A stretch of 64,000 bases of DNA from Acidobacteriota bacterium (GTDB lineage Bacteria > Acidobacteriota > Blastocatellia > Chloracidobacteriales > Chloracidobacteriaceae), in contig JACQXX010000080.1 in assembly GCA_016208495.1 (NCBI GenBank), positions 62,001-126,000 of the forward strand, given 5' to 3'. Shown piece by piece: positions 55,170 to 63,946 of the stretch. How positions within the stretch are numbered: the stretch's first letter is position 1; every line of letters starts with the position of its first letter. The translations under genes were made by a program, and so were the position numbers. Under the pieces are notes generated by a model. That model had not been told where the DNA came from and made no database searches. It saw only the letters and a program-made list of their open reading frames with translations.

Positions 55170-56456
55170 ATGCTGACACTTCTTGCTGTTTTTACGCTTG
55201 GTCTTTTGAGCGGATGGTTGCTTGATTCACCGGGAGATTTGTCCCAGAAAGTTCGGGATCAAATCAATTCAACTCCACCACCTGCTGAAGCCGTGCCGTC
55301 ACTCACTCCGATTTGGGCTTTTTTTCCATTTGGTGTTGGGAGACTGGCGGTCTATTTTGCGCTTGGCGCCGCCGCCGGATTTCTGGGAACCCTGGCTTTC
55401 GAGCAGGCCGTGTTGAACGGAAAAATCCGCTATTTATTTGTCATCATTGGGGTTGTGCTGCTGGCGTTGTTTTTTGTCCTGCACCTGCTCGTACCGTCGC
55501 CAGAAGCAGCGCTTGAAAAACTTGGGCGATCCCGCCTGGGGCGAAGCTCCCTTCAGCTTTTAGATCGCTCACCAGCTCCGGTTCGCTACCTGGGACTGGG
55601 GATGCTGGATGCCCTGTTCCCCAATCACATTACCTGTGCCTTGATTGTACTGGCGTTTACCTCGTGGGACAGCCTGCGCGGCACGATGCTGATGCTCAGT
55701 TTTGGGTTTGGCACACTTCCATTGATGGCGTTGAAATCGCTGCTTCCAGAATTCACCGCCCAGGTTGTGAAAGAAGCTTCTTCCGGGCTGGTCACCGTGA
55801 TTGTGTGCCTGTTTGCCGGGGTCTTTTTTCTGCGCGGGGCGGGGTATGCCTTTGTCAACGGCCAGATTGTGCGGGATGACCTGCTGCACGAAGGCCACGA
55901 GGTTTCGGCTGATGACTCAATTGTACGGATCAATGTTCCGTTTCCAAAAATCGAATTGACCGATTTGGAAGGAAAAAAACACCACCTGGAGGAATATCGT
56001 GGGAAAACGGTGGTCCTGGTGACAATTGGGACGCATTGCCCCTGTGTCGAAGCCTACCGCGACCGGCTCAATGCGCTGGCCAAACGATATGAACCAGTCG
56101 GGGTCATCTTTTTGGGAATGAACCCCAATGGGAACGAGCCAGAAGCTGAAATCCGGGACCATCAGCGGAAAAAACCATTTGTCTTCCCCGTGACGATTGA
56201 CGCTGATCAGCATATTTCCGACGTGATCAAAGCCAAATGCATGACTGAAACCTTCTTAATTGATGCCAATGGGTTGCTGCGCTATCACGGACGGATTGAC
56301 GACAACATTTACTATCCGCAAGACGTGACCGATCACACCTTGGAAAATGCGCTCAATGTCGTGCTTGGCGGAAAACCACAGCTTTTGACCAGTCAGGTCG
56401 CCATGGGCTGTGCCATTGTGCGGAAGAAACTGCCCACAATCCAGATGACAAGGTGA
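55170..56456 (+). CDS. Membrane protein fused to a redoxin domain (UreH/DsbD-like plus thioredoxin fold)
   Basis: A 428-residue protein from ATG 55170, which begins a hydrophobic MLTLLAVFTLGLLSGWLLD; an earlier TTG would only add a non-conserved stretch. The membrane half (residues ~1-240) has helices such as LAVYFALGAAAGFLGTLAF, YLFVIIGVVLLALFFVL and LGLGMLDALFPNHITCALIV, resembling the UreH/DsbD_2 type. The C-terminal ~180 residues are an AhpC/TSA-like thioredoxin fold with VTIGTHCPCVEAYRDRL; CPC replaces the usual CxxC. It probably moves reducing power or metal across the membrane together with the NosL-like lipoprotein 47 bases upstream. Its last codons and TGA stop lie in the GTGACAAG array. 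Confidence 0.78.
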   Translation: MLTLLAVFTLGLLSGWLLDSPGDLSQKVRDQINSTPPPAEAVPSLTPIWAFFPFGVGRLAVYFALGAAAGFLGTLAFEQAVLNGKIRYLFVIIGVVLLALFFVLHLLVPSPEAALEKLGRSRLGRSSLQLLDRSPAPVRYLGLGMLDALFPNHITCALIVLAFTSWDSLRGTMLMLSFGFGTLPLMALKSLLPEFTAQVVKEASSGLVTVIVCLFAGVFFLRGAGYAFVNGQIVRDDLLHEGHEVSADDSIVRINVPFPKIELTDLEGKKHHLEEYRGKTVVLVTIGTHCPCVEAYRDRLNALAKRYEPVGVIFLGMNPNGNEPEAEIRDHQRKKPFVFPVTIDADQHISDVIKAKCMTETFLIDANGLLRYHGRIDDNIYYPQDVTDHTLENALNVVLGGKPQLLTSQVAMGCAIVRKKLPTIQMTR

Positions 56457-56608
56457 CAAGGTGACTGCTTGACAAGGTGACTGCTTGACAAAGTGACAAT
56501 AAACAGATTCATCATTCAGTCACTTTGTCACTTTGTCACTTTGTCACTTTGTCACCTTGTCACCTTGTCACTTTGTCACTTTGTCACCTTGTCACTTTGT
56601 CACTTTGT
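56445..56608. repeat. GTGACAAG / CACTTTGT array between convergent genes
   Basis: Forward units (GTGACAAG) run to about 56495, and complementary TCACTTTG units from 56518 to 56608, about ten of them. The two halves form a long hairpin. The TGA stops of both convergent genes (56454-56456 and, on the - strand, 56610-56608) fall in the repeat units. Confidence 0.9.
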
Positions 56609-57993
56609 CATTTATTCAGTTCAGCGATTTCAGCCAGCATTCTCTGGAGTTCCGCGCCTGAAATCCACTGTCCTCGGAGCATCACACCAGCGGTTTTTGA
56701 GGCATTGGCGATGCTGATGAGCGGGTTGGCGTCAACCAGCACCAGATCGGCGCGTTTTCCAACTTCAATGGTTCCAATTTGTTTGTTGAGCTTGAGGTAT
56801 TCGGCTGGAGTTCGAGTGGCGGCTTCAAGGGCCTGGAACGGAGTTAATCCGGCGTCAACCAGTGCCTGGAGTTCCCGGTGCAGGGCAAATCCCGGCACCA
56901 GAAAGAACTGCGGCGAATCAGACCCGGCCAGCAGTTTCGCCCCATTGTGGGCCAGTCCAACCACCAGTTGATTCCGAATCTGAGTAAACGGAAGCCGTTC
57001 TTCAAGGGGGATGGCATTGTTGAGAAAGCTCTGTTTTTGTTTAGCAAAGTCGGAGCGCATTTTGGGTGTCGCATACCGCACTTCAGGCCACTTTAAGAGG
57101 TCTTCCGGTTTTTCATCTGACACGATGACTTTAAACAAAGCCAGCGTTGGGGTGTTGTAGACTCCAGCCGTTTTCGTGGTTTGGGCAAGCGCCGGAATAC
57201 GCGCCGTTTCCACATACTGAAGAACCGGACCTAAAATAATTTGTCCTGGCGGTACTTGAACTGGGACGATTGCCGGCAGCAGGGCCCGGATGTAGCCGTC
57301 CAGATGTTCAATCGTTTCCTGCTTTGCATTGAGTGCGCGCTCCAGCCCGACGGTTTGGGTGACGTGGCCGGCAATCGGGATTCCCAATTTTCTCGCCGTG
57401 GCCACAATCGCGTCGTAGGTCTGAGGGCTCAGGTTTTCGTGGACTTTGATCAGGTCAAATCCGGCGGTTTTGTGTTCGGTGACAATTCGTTCACCTTCAG
57501 CCGGATTGGGCGCCATAAACCCAAGGATCGGCGGCCCAGAAGTAATCAACGTCGGCCCGAGTGCTTCACCTCGGGCAATTCGGTCGCGAAGCACCACGTG
57601 GCTGGGGTTGCCAACCATGTTGCGAATCGTGGTAATGCCATTGGCTAAGTTCAGTTTCAACCATTGCCGTGCCAGATCATTTGCTGATCCGGTATCGCTG
57701 GCAAGGTGGGCATGCGCATCAATCAACCCTGGCAGCAAAAACTTACCGGCAGCTTCAATTCGTTCTGCTTTTTTGGGGATTTTGACTTGATTCGCTGGTC
57801 CAATCTGGTTGATTTTGCCATTTTTAACCAGCACCACCTGATTCTCCAGGACCTGTTCCCGGTCCATCGGAATCACGTTGACGTTGATGAACGCATAGAG
57901 CTTTTTCTGTGGATTGGATTGACGGGCCAGCGTGGTGGCCGGGAGCACACACACGCAAAGGAAGACTGCAAAAACCCACTTGATGCGAGCCAT
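56608..57993 (-). CDS. Secreted amidohydrolase-family protein (imidazolonepropionase-like)
   Basis: A 461-residue protein from ATG 57993, chosen because GGAGG lies eight bases upstream and a signal sequence (VFAVFLCVCVLPATTLA) begins there. It has metal-site motifs of the amidohydrolase superfamily: LPGLIDAHAHLASD, the His segments PIAGHVTQTVG and QETIEHLDGYI, and the Asp in LLAGSDSPQFFLVPG. ALEAATRTPAEYLKLNKQIG and VGKRADLVLVDANP close the beta-sandwich. The substrate is unknown; secreted relatives hydrolyse dipeptides or cyclic amides. Its stop codon lies in the octamer array. Confidence 0.9.
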   Translation of the reverse strand: MARIKWVFAVFLCVCVLPATTLARQSNPQKKLYAFINVNVIPMDREQVLENQVVLVKNGKINQIGPANQVKIPKKAERIEAAGKFLLPGLIDAHAHLASDTGSANDLARQWLKLNLANGITTIRNMVGNPSHVVLRDRIARGEALGPTLITSGPPILGFMAPNPAEGERIVTEHKTAGFDLIKVHENLSPQTYDAIVATARKLGIPIAGHVTQTVGLERALNAKQETIEHLDGYIRALLPAIVPVQVPPGQIILGPVLQYVETARIPALAQTTKTAGVYNTPTLALFKVIVSDEKPEDLLKWPEVRYATPKMRSDFAKQKQSFLNNAIPLEERLPFTQIRNQLVVGLAHNGAKLLAGSDSPQFFLVPGFALHRELQALVDAGLTPFQALEAATRTPAEYLKLNKQIGTIEVGKRADLVLVDANPLISIANASKTAGVMLRGQWISGAELQRMLAEIAELNK

Positions 57994-58103
57994 GCCAGAA
58001 AACCTCCAGTTAAGAACTGAGCGGGTAGGGGATTGAGAAGATTGGGAAAGAATGAAATGAAAGTGGTTTATTGCGGCACAGGTTCTTATTGCCTGAATTG
58101 CTG

Positions 58104-58306
58104 ATACCAATCTGCAATGAAATCCTCGTAATAGAAAACAGTCAAGTGGCTCATCTAAATAAACTTAGCGAGCTACTGATACCATTTTGCAATGAAATCA
58201 TCGTATTAGAGAATATTCAAGTAATTCAATCAAATAGACTTAGTGAACTACTGACTACTGACTACTGACTACAAACTGGTATGACTACTGACTAATAACT
58301 ACTGAC
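58104..58306 (-). repeat. R3 element interrupted by another R3
   Basis: An outer copy (ATACCAATCTGCAATGAA, 58104-58178) breaks off in its ACTACTG heptamers. It seems to resume at 58283-58306 after the complete copy inserted at 58179-58282. Confidence 0.75.
58179..58282 (-). repeat. R3 element, complete reverse copy
   Basis: 104 bp from ATACCATTTTGCAATGAAAT to ACTACAAACTGGTAT, the same length as the copies at 33818 and 63843. Confidence 0.9.
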
Positions 58307-58318
58307 GAAAAAAATAAT

Positions 58319-58387
58319 AGCCAGCACTCCGAAAAGCAAAAAAGTTGATAACCGTCGCACTTTGCTTCGCTTTTAGGAGTGCTGGCT
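58319..58387 (-). terminator. Intrinsic terminator of the LytS/LytTR operon
   Basis: On the - strand AGCCAGCACTCC pairs perfectly with GGAGTGCTGGCT. Inner partial pairing (AAAGCGAAGCAAA with TTTGCTTTT) extends the stem. It is followed by ATTATTTTTTT, as expected of a terminator for transcription leaving the LytTR gene. Confidence 0.75.
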
Positions 58388-58523
58388 TAGGCCAAACATT
58401 TACCCTGCATATCAACCGATATGCTTGATGTGCAGAGTACTCGCATTCTTGGAAATAGGAATTTGAATGTGACCAATCGTGCCTGGCATGACACGAACCG
58501 TGAAAAGGAATACCTGAACCGTG

Positions 58524-59291
58524 TCACCCTTCTTCCATCAAAGCCAGTAATCGGTCGCGATAGGTCCGGCTGAGCGTAAGCTGGTTTCCATTGCGCAGGA
58601 TCACGGTTTGATCGCCGTTAAAGAGCGGCTGGAGTTCCTTAATCCGGTCAAGATTGACAATGGTGGTGCGATGGATGCGGACAAACCGGGTCGGATCAAG
58701 TCGGGTTTCAAGCTGGTTCATCCGCTCGCGAATCAAATGGACATCTTTGCCGACGTGAAGCTCCAAATAGTTTCCTGCCGTTTCGATCCAATCAATTTCA
58801 TCAATCATTAAAAAGATGGTTCGGCCAGAAGTCTTGACCGCCAGCCGCTTGAGAAATTTCTGCTCCGGGTTGAGTGTTTTGAGCAGTGCGAGCAGGCGTT
58901 CATCTCGTGGTTCCGGTTCAGCTCGGTGAAGGTGTTTTTTGGCCCGGTGCAGCGCCTGCATAAACCGTTCCCGATCATACGGTTTGAGCAGATAATCCAG
59001 GGCATTGACTTCAAAGGCTTTCAGAGCGAAATGATCAAAGGCGGTCACGAAAATAAAAACCGGCATGTGCTCCAGGCCGATATGGTCGAGGACTTCGAAC
59101 CCATCAACTTCGGGCATTTGAATATCAAGGAAAACCAGTTCGGGTTTGAGTGAGGTAATGGCGTCAATGGCTTCCAGGCCGTTGCCGCATTCGGCCACAA
59201 TCTCAATTTCGGAGTCTTCGTTGAGAAACCGGGCCAGTTTTTGGCGGGCCAGCGGCATATCGTCAACGATCACTGTCTGAATCTTCTTCAT
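58524..59291 (-). CDS. LytTR-family response regulator
   Basis: A 255-residue regulator from ATG 59291 (MKKIQTVIVDDMPLARQKLA), which overlaps the kinase gene by 29 bases; longer in-frame starts lack homology. The receiver has acidic VDD, phospho-Asp in LVFLDIQMPEVDGF near residue 55, and the Lys of LLKPYDRERF. The C-terminal LytTR DNA-binding domain shows RTIFLMIDEIDWIETAGNYL, RFVRIHRTTIVNLDRIKELQ and NQLTLSRTYRDRLLALM. It should be phosphorylated by the LytS-type kinase encoded upstream and bind direct-repeat promoter sites. Confidence 0.95.
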   Translation of the reverse strand: MKKIQTVIVDDMPLARQKLARFLNEDSEIEIVAECGNGLEAIDAITSLKPELVFLDIQMPEVDGFEVLDHIGLEHMPVFIFVTAFDHFALKAFEVNALDYLLKPYDRERFMQALHRAKKHLHRAEPEPRDERLLALLKTLNPEQKFLKRLAVKTSGRTIFLMIDEIDWIETAGNYLELHVGKDVHLIRERMNQLETRLDPTRFVRIHRTTIVNLDRIKELQPLFNGDQTVILRNGNQLTLSRTYRDRLLALMEEG

Positions 59292-60396
59292 AAAAATCTT
59301 CGACAAATTCGGTATGAAAGGGAATGGTGACATTGACGGACAGACCACCATCGGGAAGGGTCCAAAACTCAAACTGCTGGTTTTCACCATACAGCCGTTT
59401 GAGTCGTTCGCGGGTATTGGGTAATCCAATGCCAAGCCCTAACGCCTGTTCCGGGGTGCCCTTTAACCCAATGCCGTCATCCGAGACCTGGAGTTTCAAT
59501 GACCCATTGTGCCGAAACGCCCGAATGTTGATCGCACCGCCGGTGATTCGCGGGGCAATGCCATGTCGAATGGCATTTTCAACCAGCGGTTGGAGCACCA
59601 GGTTTGGAACACGGGCTGGAAGGACATCGCGGTCAATCTCAAATTCAATCGTGAGCCGTTCTTGCAAGAGTGTTTTCTGAATCTCAAGGTACTTTTTGAG
59701 GAATTCAAGTTCCTCTCGCAGGGTAATTTCTTGATTCTGGCTGCTTTGGAGCGTCGTTCGGAGTAAATCACTCAACTGGGTGATGGTTCGGTCGGCCAGT
59801 TCGGGGTGGTCATAAACCAGTTCGGAAATGGCATTGAGCGTGTTGAACAAGAAATGCGGGTGAATCTGCATTTTCAACGCCTGGAGTTGAGCCTGGGCAA
59901 AACGGTATTCACGGTCTTTGTATTTTTGAAAGTAGGTAATGGCCTGACTGACGCCAATGATACCCAGGTACACCAGAATATCCGTCGCACCGACACCCAC
60001 CAGGACTGCTTTGAGTGAAATGGAATTGTGGTCTGACCGGGCAACATTCAGAACAAATGTGTTGGCGGCACGCAGCATGGCCATATGGACCAGCGCAAAC
60101 GGGATGGCCAGGAGCAACAAAACCAGAGTGTTTCGGAGCTGATGGGGAGCTTCAATCGGGTATTGCTCCCCAAACCAGAAGACAAACGGGGTCAGGATCG
60201 CCCAGCCGTAAAAGAGCACCAGATTGGCGCTTAATGCTTCAATCCAGGTTAATGGAATGGTAGATTGGCTATGGAGCACATAGGTTTGCGGCGTGAAAAT
60301 CAGCGCCAGAAATGTCCAGCACACCAGGATTCCGGTGGCACGAATCACATGGGGTTTGATTCGAGTGAGAGTGAAAAACTGGTTGACTGGCATCAT
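59263..60396 (-). CDS. LytS-type membrane sensor histidine kinase
   Basis: A 377-residue protein. Four membrane helices occupy the first ~160 residues (ATGILVCWTFLALIF, ALSANLVLFYGWAILTPFVF, TLVLLLLAIPFALVHMAML, LVGVGATDILVYLGIIGV). The His_kinase domain has QMQIHPHFLFNTLNAISELV with the phospho-His near residue 180, and the ATPase has LVLQPLVENAIRHGIAPRI, DDGIGLKG and LGLGIGLPNTRERLK. No extracellular sensor domain is present, so signals are sensed in the membrane. Its 3' end overlaps the LytTR gene. Confidence 0.93.
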   Translation of the reverse strand: MMPVNQFFTLTRIKPHVIRATGILVCWTFLALIFTPQTYVLHSQSTIPLTWIEALSANLVLFYGWAILTPFVFWFGEQYPIEAPHQLRNTLVLLLLAIPFALVHMAMLRAANTFVLNVARSDHNSISLKAVLVGVGATDILVYLGIIGVSQAITYFQKYKDREYRFAQAQLQALKMQIHPHFLFNTLNAISELVYDHPELADRTITQLSDLLRTTLQSSQNQEITLREELEFLKKYLEIQKTLLQERLTIEFEIDRDVLPARVPNLVLQPLVENAIRHGIAPRITGGAINIRAFRHNGSLKLQVSDDGIGLKGTPEQALGLGIGLPNTRERLKRLYGENQQFEFWTLPDGGLSVNVTIPFHTEFVEDFYEEDSDSDR

Positions 60397-60644
60397 GGGT
60401 ACAGCAAAAGTTGAGAACCAGGACTGGATTGTGCATCTTCAACCGCTGAGGGTAAAAGATTTTTCCCGAAAGGTCGAGAATAGCCAGAGATGTTTCTCAA
60501 TTGCAACCTGATGGGACATTTGGATGGTGGACCCAGGCGTGCTCAGCCGTCCACTTTGCTTGGAGTCCGTGACTCAATCCGGTACGCTCAGCATCATTTC
60601 AAACCCTGGGGTTGAGTTTGGTTTCAGATAGTTCCCATACGTGA

Positions 60645-63600
60645 ATGAATGAGATCTCCCGCCTGCCGCAATGCGCTGATTTTTCCGGCTCCCTCGCTCT
60701 GAAACAACTGGTGAGGTGGATTCGGGTCATGCTGATGGCTGTTTTTTTCCTGGGGTGCGGTGCCGCGGCGCCAGTGCTGGCTCAATACCGGTTTGATCAG
60801 TGGACAACCGACACCGGATTGCCACAGAACGGCGTCCGTTCCATTCTCCAGACCCGCGATGAATATGTATGGTTTACCACCTTTGACGGACTGGTTCGGT
60901 TTGACGGTGTTCGGTTTACAGTGTTTGACAAGGGGCATACACCTGGACTCCACGGTAATCGGTTTACCACACTGTATGAAGATCAAGCCGGTACGTTATG
61001 GGTTGGAACGGAAGACGGCAGGGTAACACTGTACCGGGACGGGAAATTTGTTTCGTACGGTCCAGCCGCTGACTTCCAAATCCGGGCGATACAGTATTTT
61101 AAAACTGACCAGCACGGTGAAGTTCTTATTATCACCCAGGACGGCACATTTATTTTACACAACAACACGCTGATACCGGCTCAGGGCGACCAGGATACCC
61201 CAACCCAAAAAAGGTACGTTTGTCCGGATGGGACCAGGTGGCTCGTCGAACCTTCGGGGATCACGGAAATCAAGGCTGGCCAGGTCACGCACTATCCAAT
61301 CAACCTGGATCCCCTGGCGATTAATCCCGATACCAAAGTGGTTCAAGACCGTCAGGGCCGGATGTGGGTTGGAGATGTGTCAAGCGTCTATCAACTGAAA
61401 GACGGTCAGATCACCCGGTTTACCGACCAGGAAGGCGTCCCGTCAGGCGGACAATTGAGCCCTCAGTGTGAAGATTCAGACGGTGGAATCTGGTTTACAA
61501 CCGGGTTTGCCCAGCGGGAAGGAACCGGTCTGGTTCGATTCCATAACGGACGCTTTCAGACGTTTGGTCCTGAATCGGGTTTCCCAAATTGTGTTCTGAA
61601 TACAATCTATAAAGATCGGGAAGGCACGCTCTGGGTCGGAACGCTGGTTGGGTTGTTTCGCATCAGAAAACAAACCATTCATCCCTTCTCGGTTCAGCAC
61701 GGAGTGGTTCACCCAGAGGTGTACCCGATCCTCCAAACCCGCCAGGGAGCAATTCTGATCGGCACGGTGAAAGGCTTGACTCAGGTCAGGGATGGGCAAG
61801 CGGCTCAACTGGACGTGGGCCTTCCTGCCGAGATGCACAATGTGCAGGCGCTCTGGGAAGATGATCTCGGAAGGCTCTGGATCGGTGTGGTAGGTGGCAT
61901 CTTTCGATACGCCAACGGAAAGCTGACCAATCTTTCACATCTGGTTGGTGATCTCACTGTTTTTGCCGTGCATCCTGACCGTCAGGGCCGATTGTGGCTG
62001 GCAACACGGGTTGGGGCGTTTGTTCTGGCTGACGATCAGGTGGTTGCCCACTACACAACCCGCGACGGGTTGCCGGGCAATGATGTCAAGGTGTTTCATG
62101 TGGATCGAACTGGAACCCTGTGGATTGGCACCTACGAAGGTCTGGCTCGCTTCACCCATGGCCGATTCCAGTCCTTTACCACGGCTCACGGGTTGTCAGG
62201 GAACCGTATTCGCTCAATTTATGAAGATGTGGATGGTGTGCTCTGGATCGGCACCTATGACGAAGGGCTGACCCGTTTTCAACCGGGTCGCGCCGTTATC
62301 TATCGAACAGAGCAGGGGTTGTTTAACAACGGGGTCTTTCACATTCTTGAAGATCAGGCCGGGAATTTTTGGATAAGTTGCAATCGTGGAATCTATCGGG
62401 TTAACCGCCGGGAGTTGAATGAACTGGCTGAAGGAAAGCGCACCGAGGTCACTTCGGTCTTTTATGGCAAGGATGATGGCCTGTTAAGTACCGAATGCAA
62501 CGGCGGACGCCAGCCAGCCGGGCTCAAGGCCAGCGACGGCACATTCTGGTTTCCAACCCAAAACGGCGTGGCGGTGGTTGATCCACGGGTCAACCCCTTG
62601 AATCCGTTGCCACCTTCCGTCCACGTTGAATCGGTGACGATTGATCGTAAAGCTGCACCCTTTGACCAGGGCATCGAACTTTGGCCCGGCCAGGCAAACC
62701 TGGAAATCGCCTACACGGCCCCGAGTTTTATCAAGCCCGAACAGATTCGGTTTAAATATCAATTAGAAGGTGCTGATACCGAAATGGTTCCGGCTGGGAC
62801 ACGTCGTGTCGCCTATTATCCCTATGTTCCTCCCGGTAGCTACCGGTTTCGGGTCATTGCCGCCAATAGCGATGGGGTTTGGAATCTGGAAGGCGCCACA
62901 CTCAACCTGGTGGTTCACCCACCGTTTTACCTCACCTGGCAATTCCGGCTTGCCTGTGTCCTGGTGGTGGGTGGAGTCGGTTTCTGGCTGTACAGCCTGC
63001 GTATTCGCCAGTTAAAGAAAGAAACCGAAGTGCAACTGGCTTTTTCACGGCAGCTTATTGCTTCCCAGGAAGCCGAACGGAAACGGATTGCCGGTGAATT
63101 GCACGACAGCCTGGGACAAAACCTGTTGCTGGTGAGAAATCTCGCCACGCTGAGCCTGGAATCCCTTCCTGATGAAAGCCTGACGCGTCAACAGTTGACG
63201 GAAATCTCAGAAACCACGTCGCTGGCAATTGCCGAAGTGCGCCAGATTGCCCATGATCTTCGCCCATACCAGTTGGAGCGGTTAGGGTTAACCAGTGCGC
63301 TCAGGGCCATGCTCACCCACGTCAAAAATTCCTCGGATATTGAGTTTGAGTTTGAAATTGACACCATTGACGGACTGTTGGCCAATGAGATGGAAATCAA
63401 CCTCTACCGCATTGTGCAGGAATGTATCAACAACGTGCTCAAACATAGCGAGGCGACTTCCGCCCAAATTTCTGTCAAACGAGTTGGTTCCACACTGGAA
63501 TTTCATTGCCGCGACAATGGGAAAGGGTTCGAGGTTGAAACCATTGGACGCTCGACTCGCCATGGGATGGGGCTGACAAGTTTGACGGAGCGTGTAAAAA

Positions 63601-63680
63601 TGCTGGCGGGTTCACTTTCGATTCACTCCACGCTCAATCAGGGCACCGTGATTTCCGTGACCTTGACCGTTCAACCCTGA
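60645..63680 (+). CDS. Beta-propeller sensor kinase of the NarX/HisKA_3 type
   Basis: A 1011-residue protein. A signal sequence (VMLMAVFFLGCGAAAPVLAQ) is near residues 28-47. Two propeller-type arrays of about 20-residue blades (for example DQAGTLWVGTEDGRVTLYRD) run to residue ~660. A Y_Y_Y domain (IRFKYQLEGADTEMVPAG) and one membrane helix (FRLACVLVVGGVGFWLYSL) follow. The cytosolic part is HisKA_3 (ERKRIAGELHDSLGQNLLLV; His near residue 824) and HATPase (QECINNVLKHSEATSAQI, GMGLTSLTERVKMLAGSLSI). Such kinases normally pair with a LuxR-type regulator, which may lie beyond the window. It is divergent from the LytS/LytTR operon across a 248-base gap. Confidence 0.93.
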   Translation: MNEISRLPQCADFSGSLALKQLVRWIRVMLMAVFFLGCGAAAPVLAQYRFDQWTTDTGLPQNGVRSILQTRDEYVWFTTFDGLVRFDGVRFTVFDKGHTPGLHGNRFTTLYEDQAGTLWVGTEDGRVTLYRDGKFVSYGPAADFQIRAIQYFKTDQHGEVLIITQDGTFILHNNTLIPAQGDQDTPTQKRYVCPDGTRWLVEPSGITEIKAGQVTHYPINLDPLAINPDTKVVQDRQGRMWVGDVSSVYQLKDGQITRFTDQEGVPSGGQLSPQCEDSDGGIWFTTGFAQREGTGLVRFHNGRFQTFGPESGFPNCVLNTIYKDREGTLWVGTLVGLFRIRKQTIHPFSVQHGVVHPEVYPILQTRQGAILIGTVKGLTQVRDGQAAQLDVGLPAEMHNVQALWEDDLGRLWIGVVGGIFRYANGKLTNLSHLVGDLTVFAVHPDRQGRLWLATRVGAFVLADDQVVAHYTTRDGLPGNDVKVFHVDRTGTLWIGTYEGLARFTHGRFQSFTTAHGLSGNRIRSIYEDVDGVLWIGTYDEGLTRFQPGRAVIYRTEQGLFNNGVFHILEDQAGNFWISCNRGIYRVNRRELNELAEGKRTEVTSVFYGKDDGLLSTECNGGRQPAGLKASDGTFWFPTQNGVAVVDPRVNPLNPLPPSVHVESVTIDRKAAPFDQGIELWPGQANLEIAYTAPSFIKPEQIRFKYQLEGADTEMVPAGTRRVAYYPYVPPGSYRFRVIAANSDGVWNLEGATLNLVVHPPFYLTWQFRLACVLVVGGVGFWLYSLRIRQLKKETEVQLAFSRQLIASQEAERKRIAGELHDSLGQNLLLVRNLATLSLESLPDESLTRQQLTEISETTSLAIAEVRQIAHDLRPYQLERLGLTSALRAMLTHVKNSSDIEFEFEIDTIDGLLANEMEINLYRIVQECINNVLKHSEATSAQISVKRVGSTLEFHCRDNGKGFEVETIGRSTRHGMGLTSLTERVKMLAGSLSIHSTLNQGTVISVTLTVQP

Positions 63681-63728
63681 AGGGCCAATGGCATTCAGTG
63701 AAGGATGGGAGCGTCAACATTTTCCAGA

Positions 63729-63843
63729 TAAGTTCTCATACATAAGTTTCCCGAGATATTGAATCTGGTAAGTGTTTGATTCTTTTCGTGTATTTCGTGT
63801 ATTTCGTGGTTAAAATGTCTTGGAGTTTTCGGTAAAGTACTTA
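63729..63843. repeat. R2 element, copy D
   Basis: 115 bp, ends TAAGTTCTCA and AAAGTACTTA (slightly diverged), body TTCGTGTATTTCGTGGTTAA. It lies 3' of the propeller-kinase gene. Confidence 0.87.
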
Positions 63844-63946
63844 TACCATTTTGCAATGAAATGATCGTATTAGAGAGTAGTCAAATAATTCAAGCAGATG
63901 AACTTAGTGAACTCCTGACTCCTGACTCCTGACTACAAACTGGTAT
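63843..63946 (-). repeat. R3 element, complete reverse copy abutting R2
   Basis: 104 bp from ATACCATTTTGCAATGAAAT to CTACAAACTGGTAT, with three CTCCTGA units in place of CTACTGA. Its first base is the last base of R2 copy D. Confidence 0.9.

Larger units (their letters stand above)
57994..58523. other. Gene-free stretch with nested R3 copies and a terminator
   Basis: Upstream of the amidohydrolase and 3' of the LytTR gene. It contains R3 inside R3 (58104-58306) and the hairpin at 58319-58387. A protein-like - strand frame at about 58410-58530 is discussed among the findings. Confidence 0.65.
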
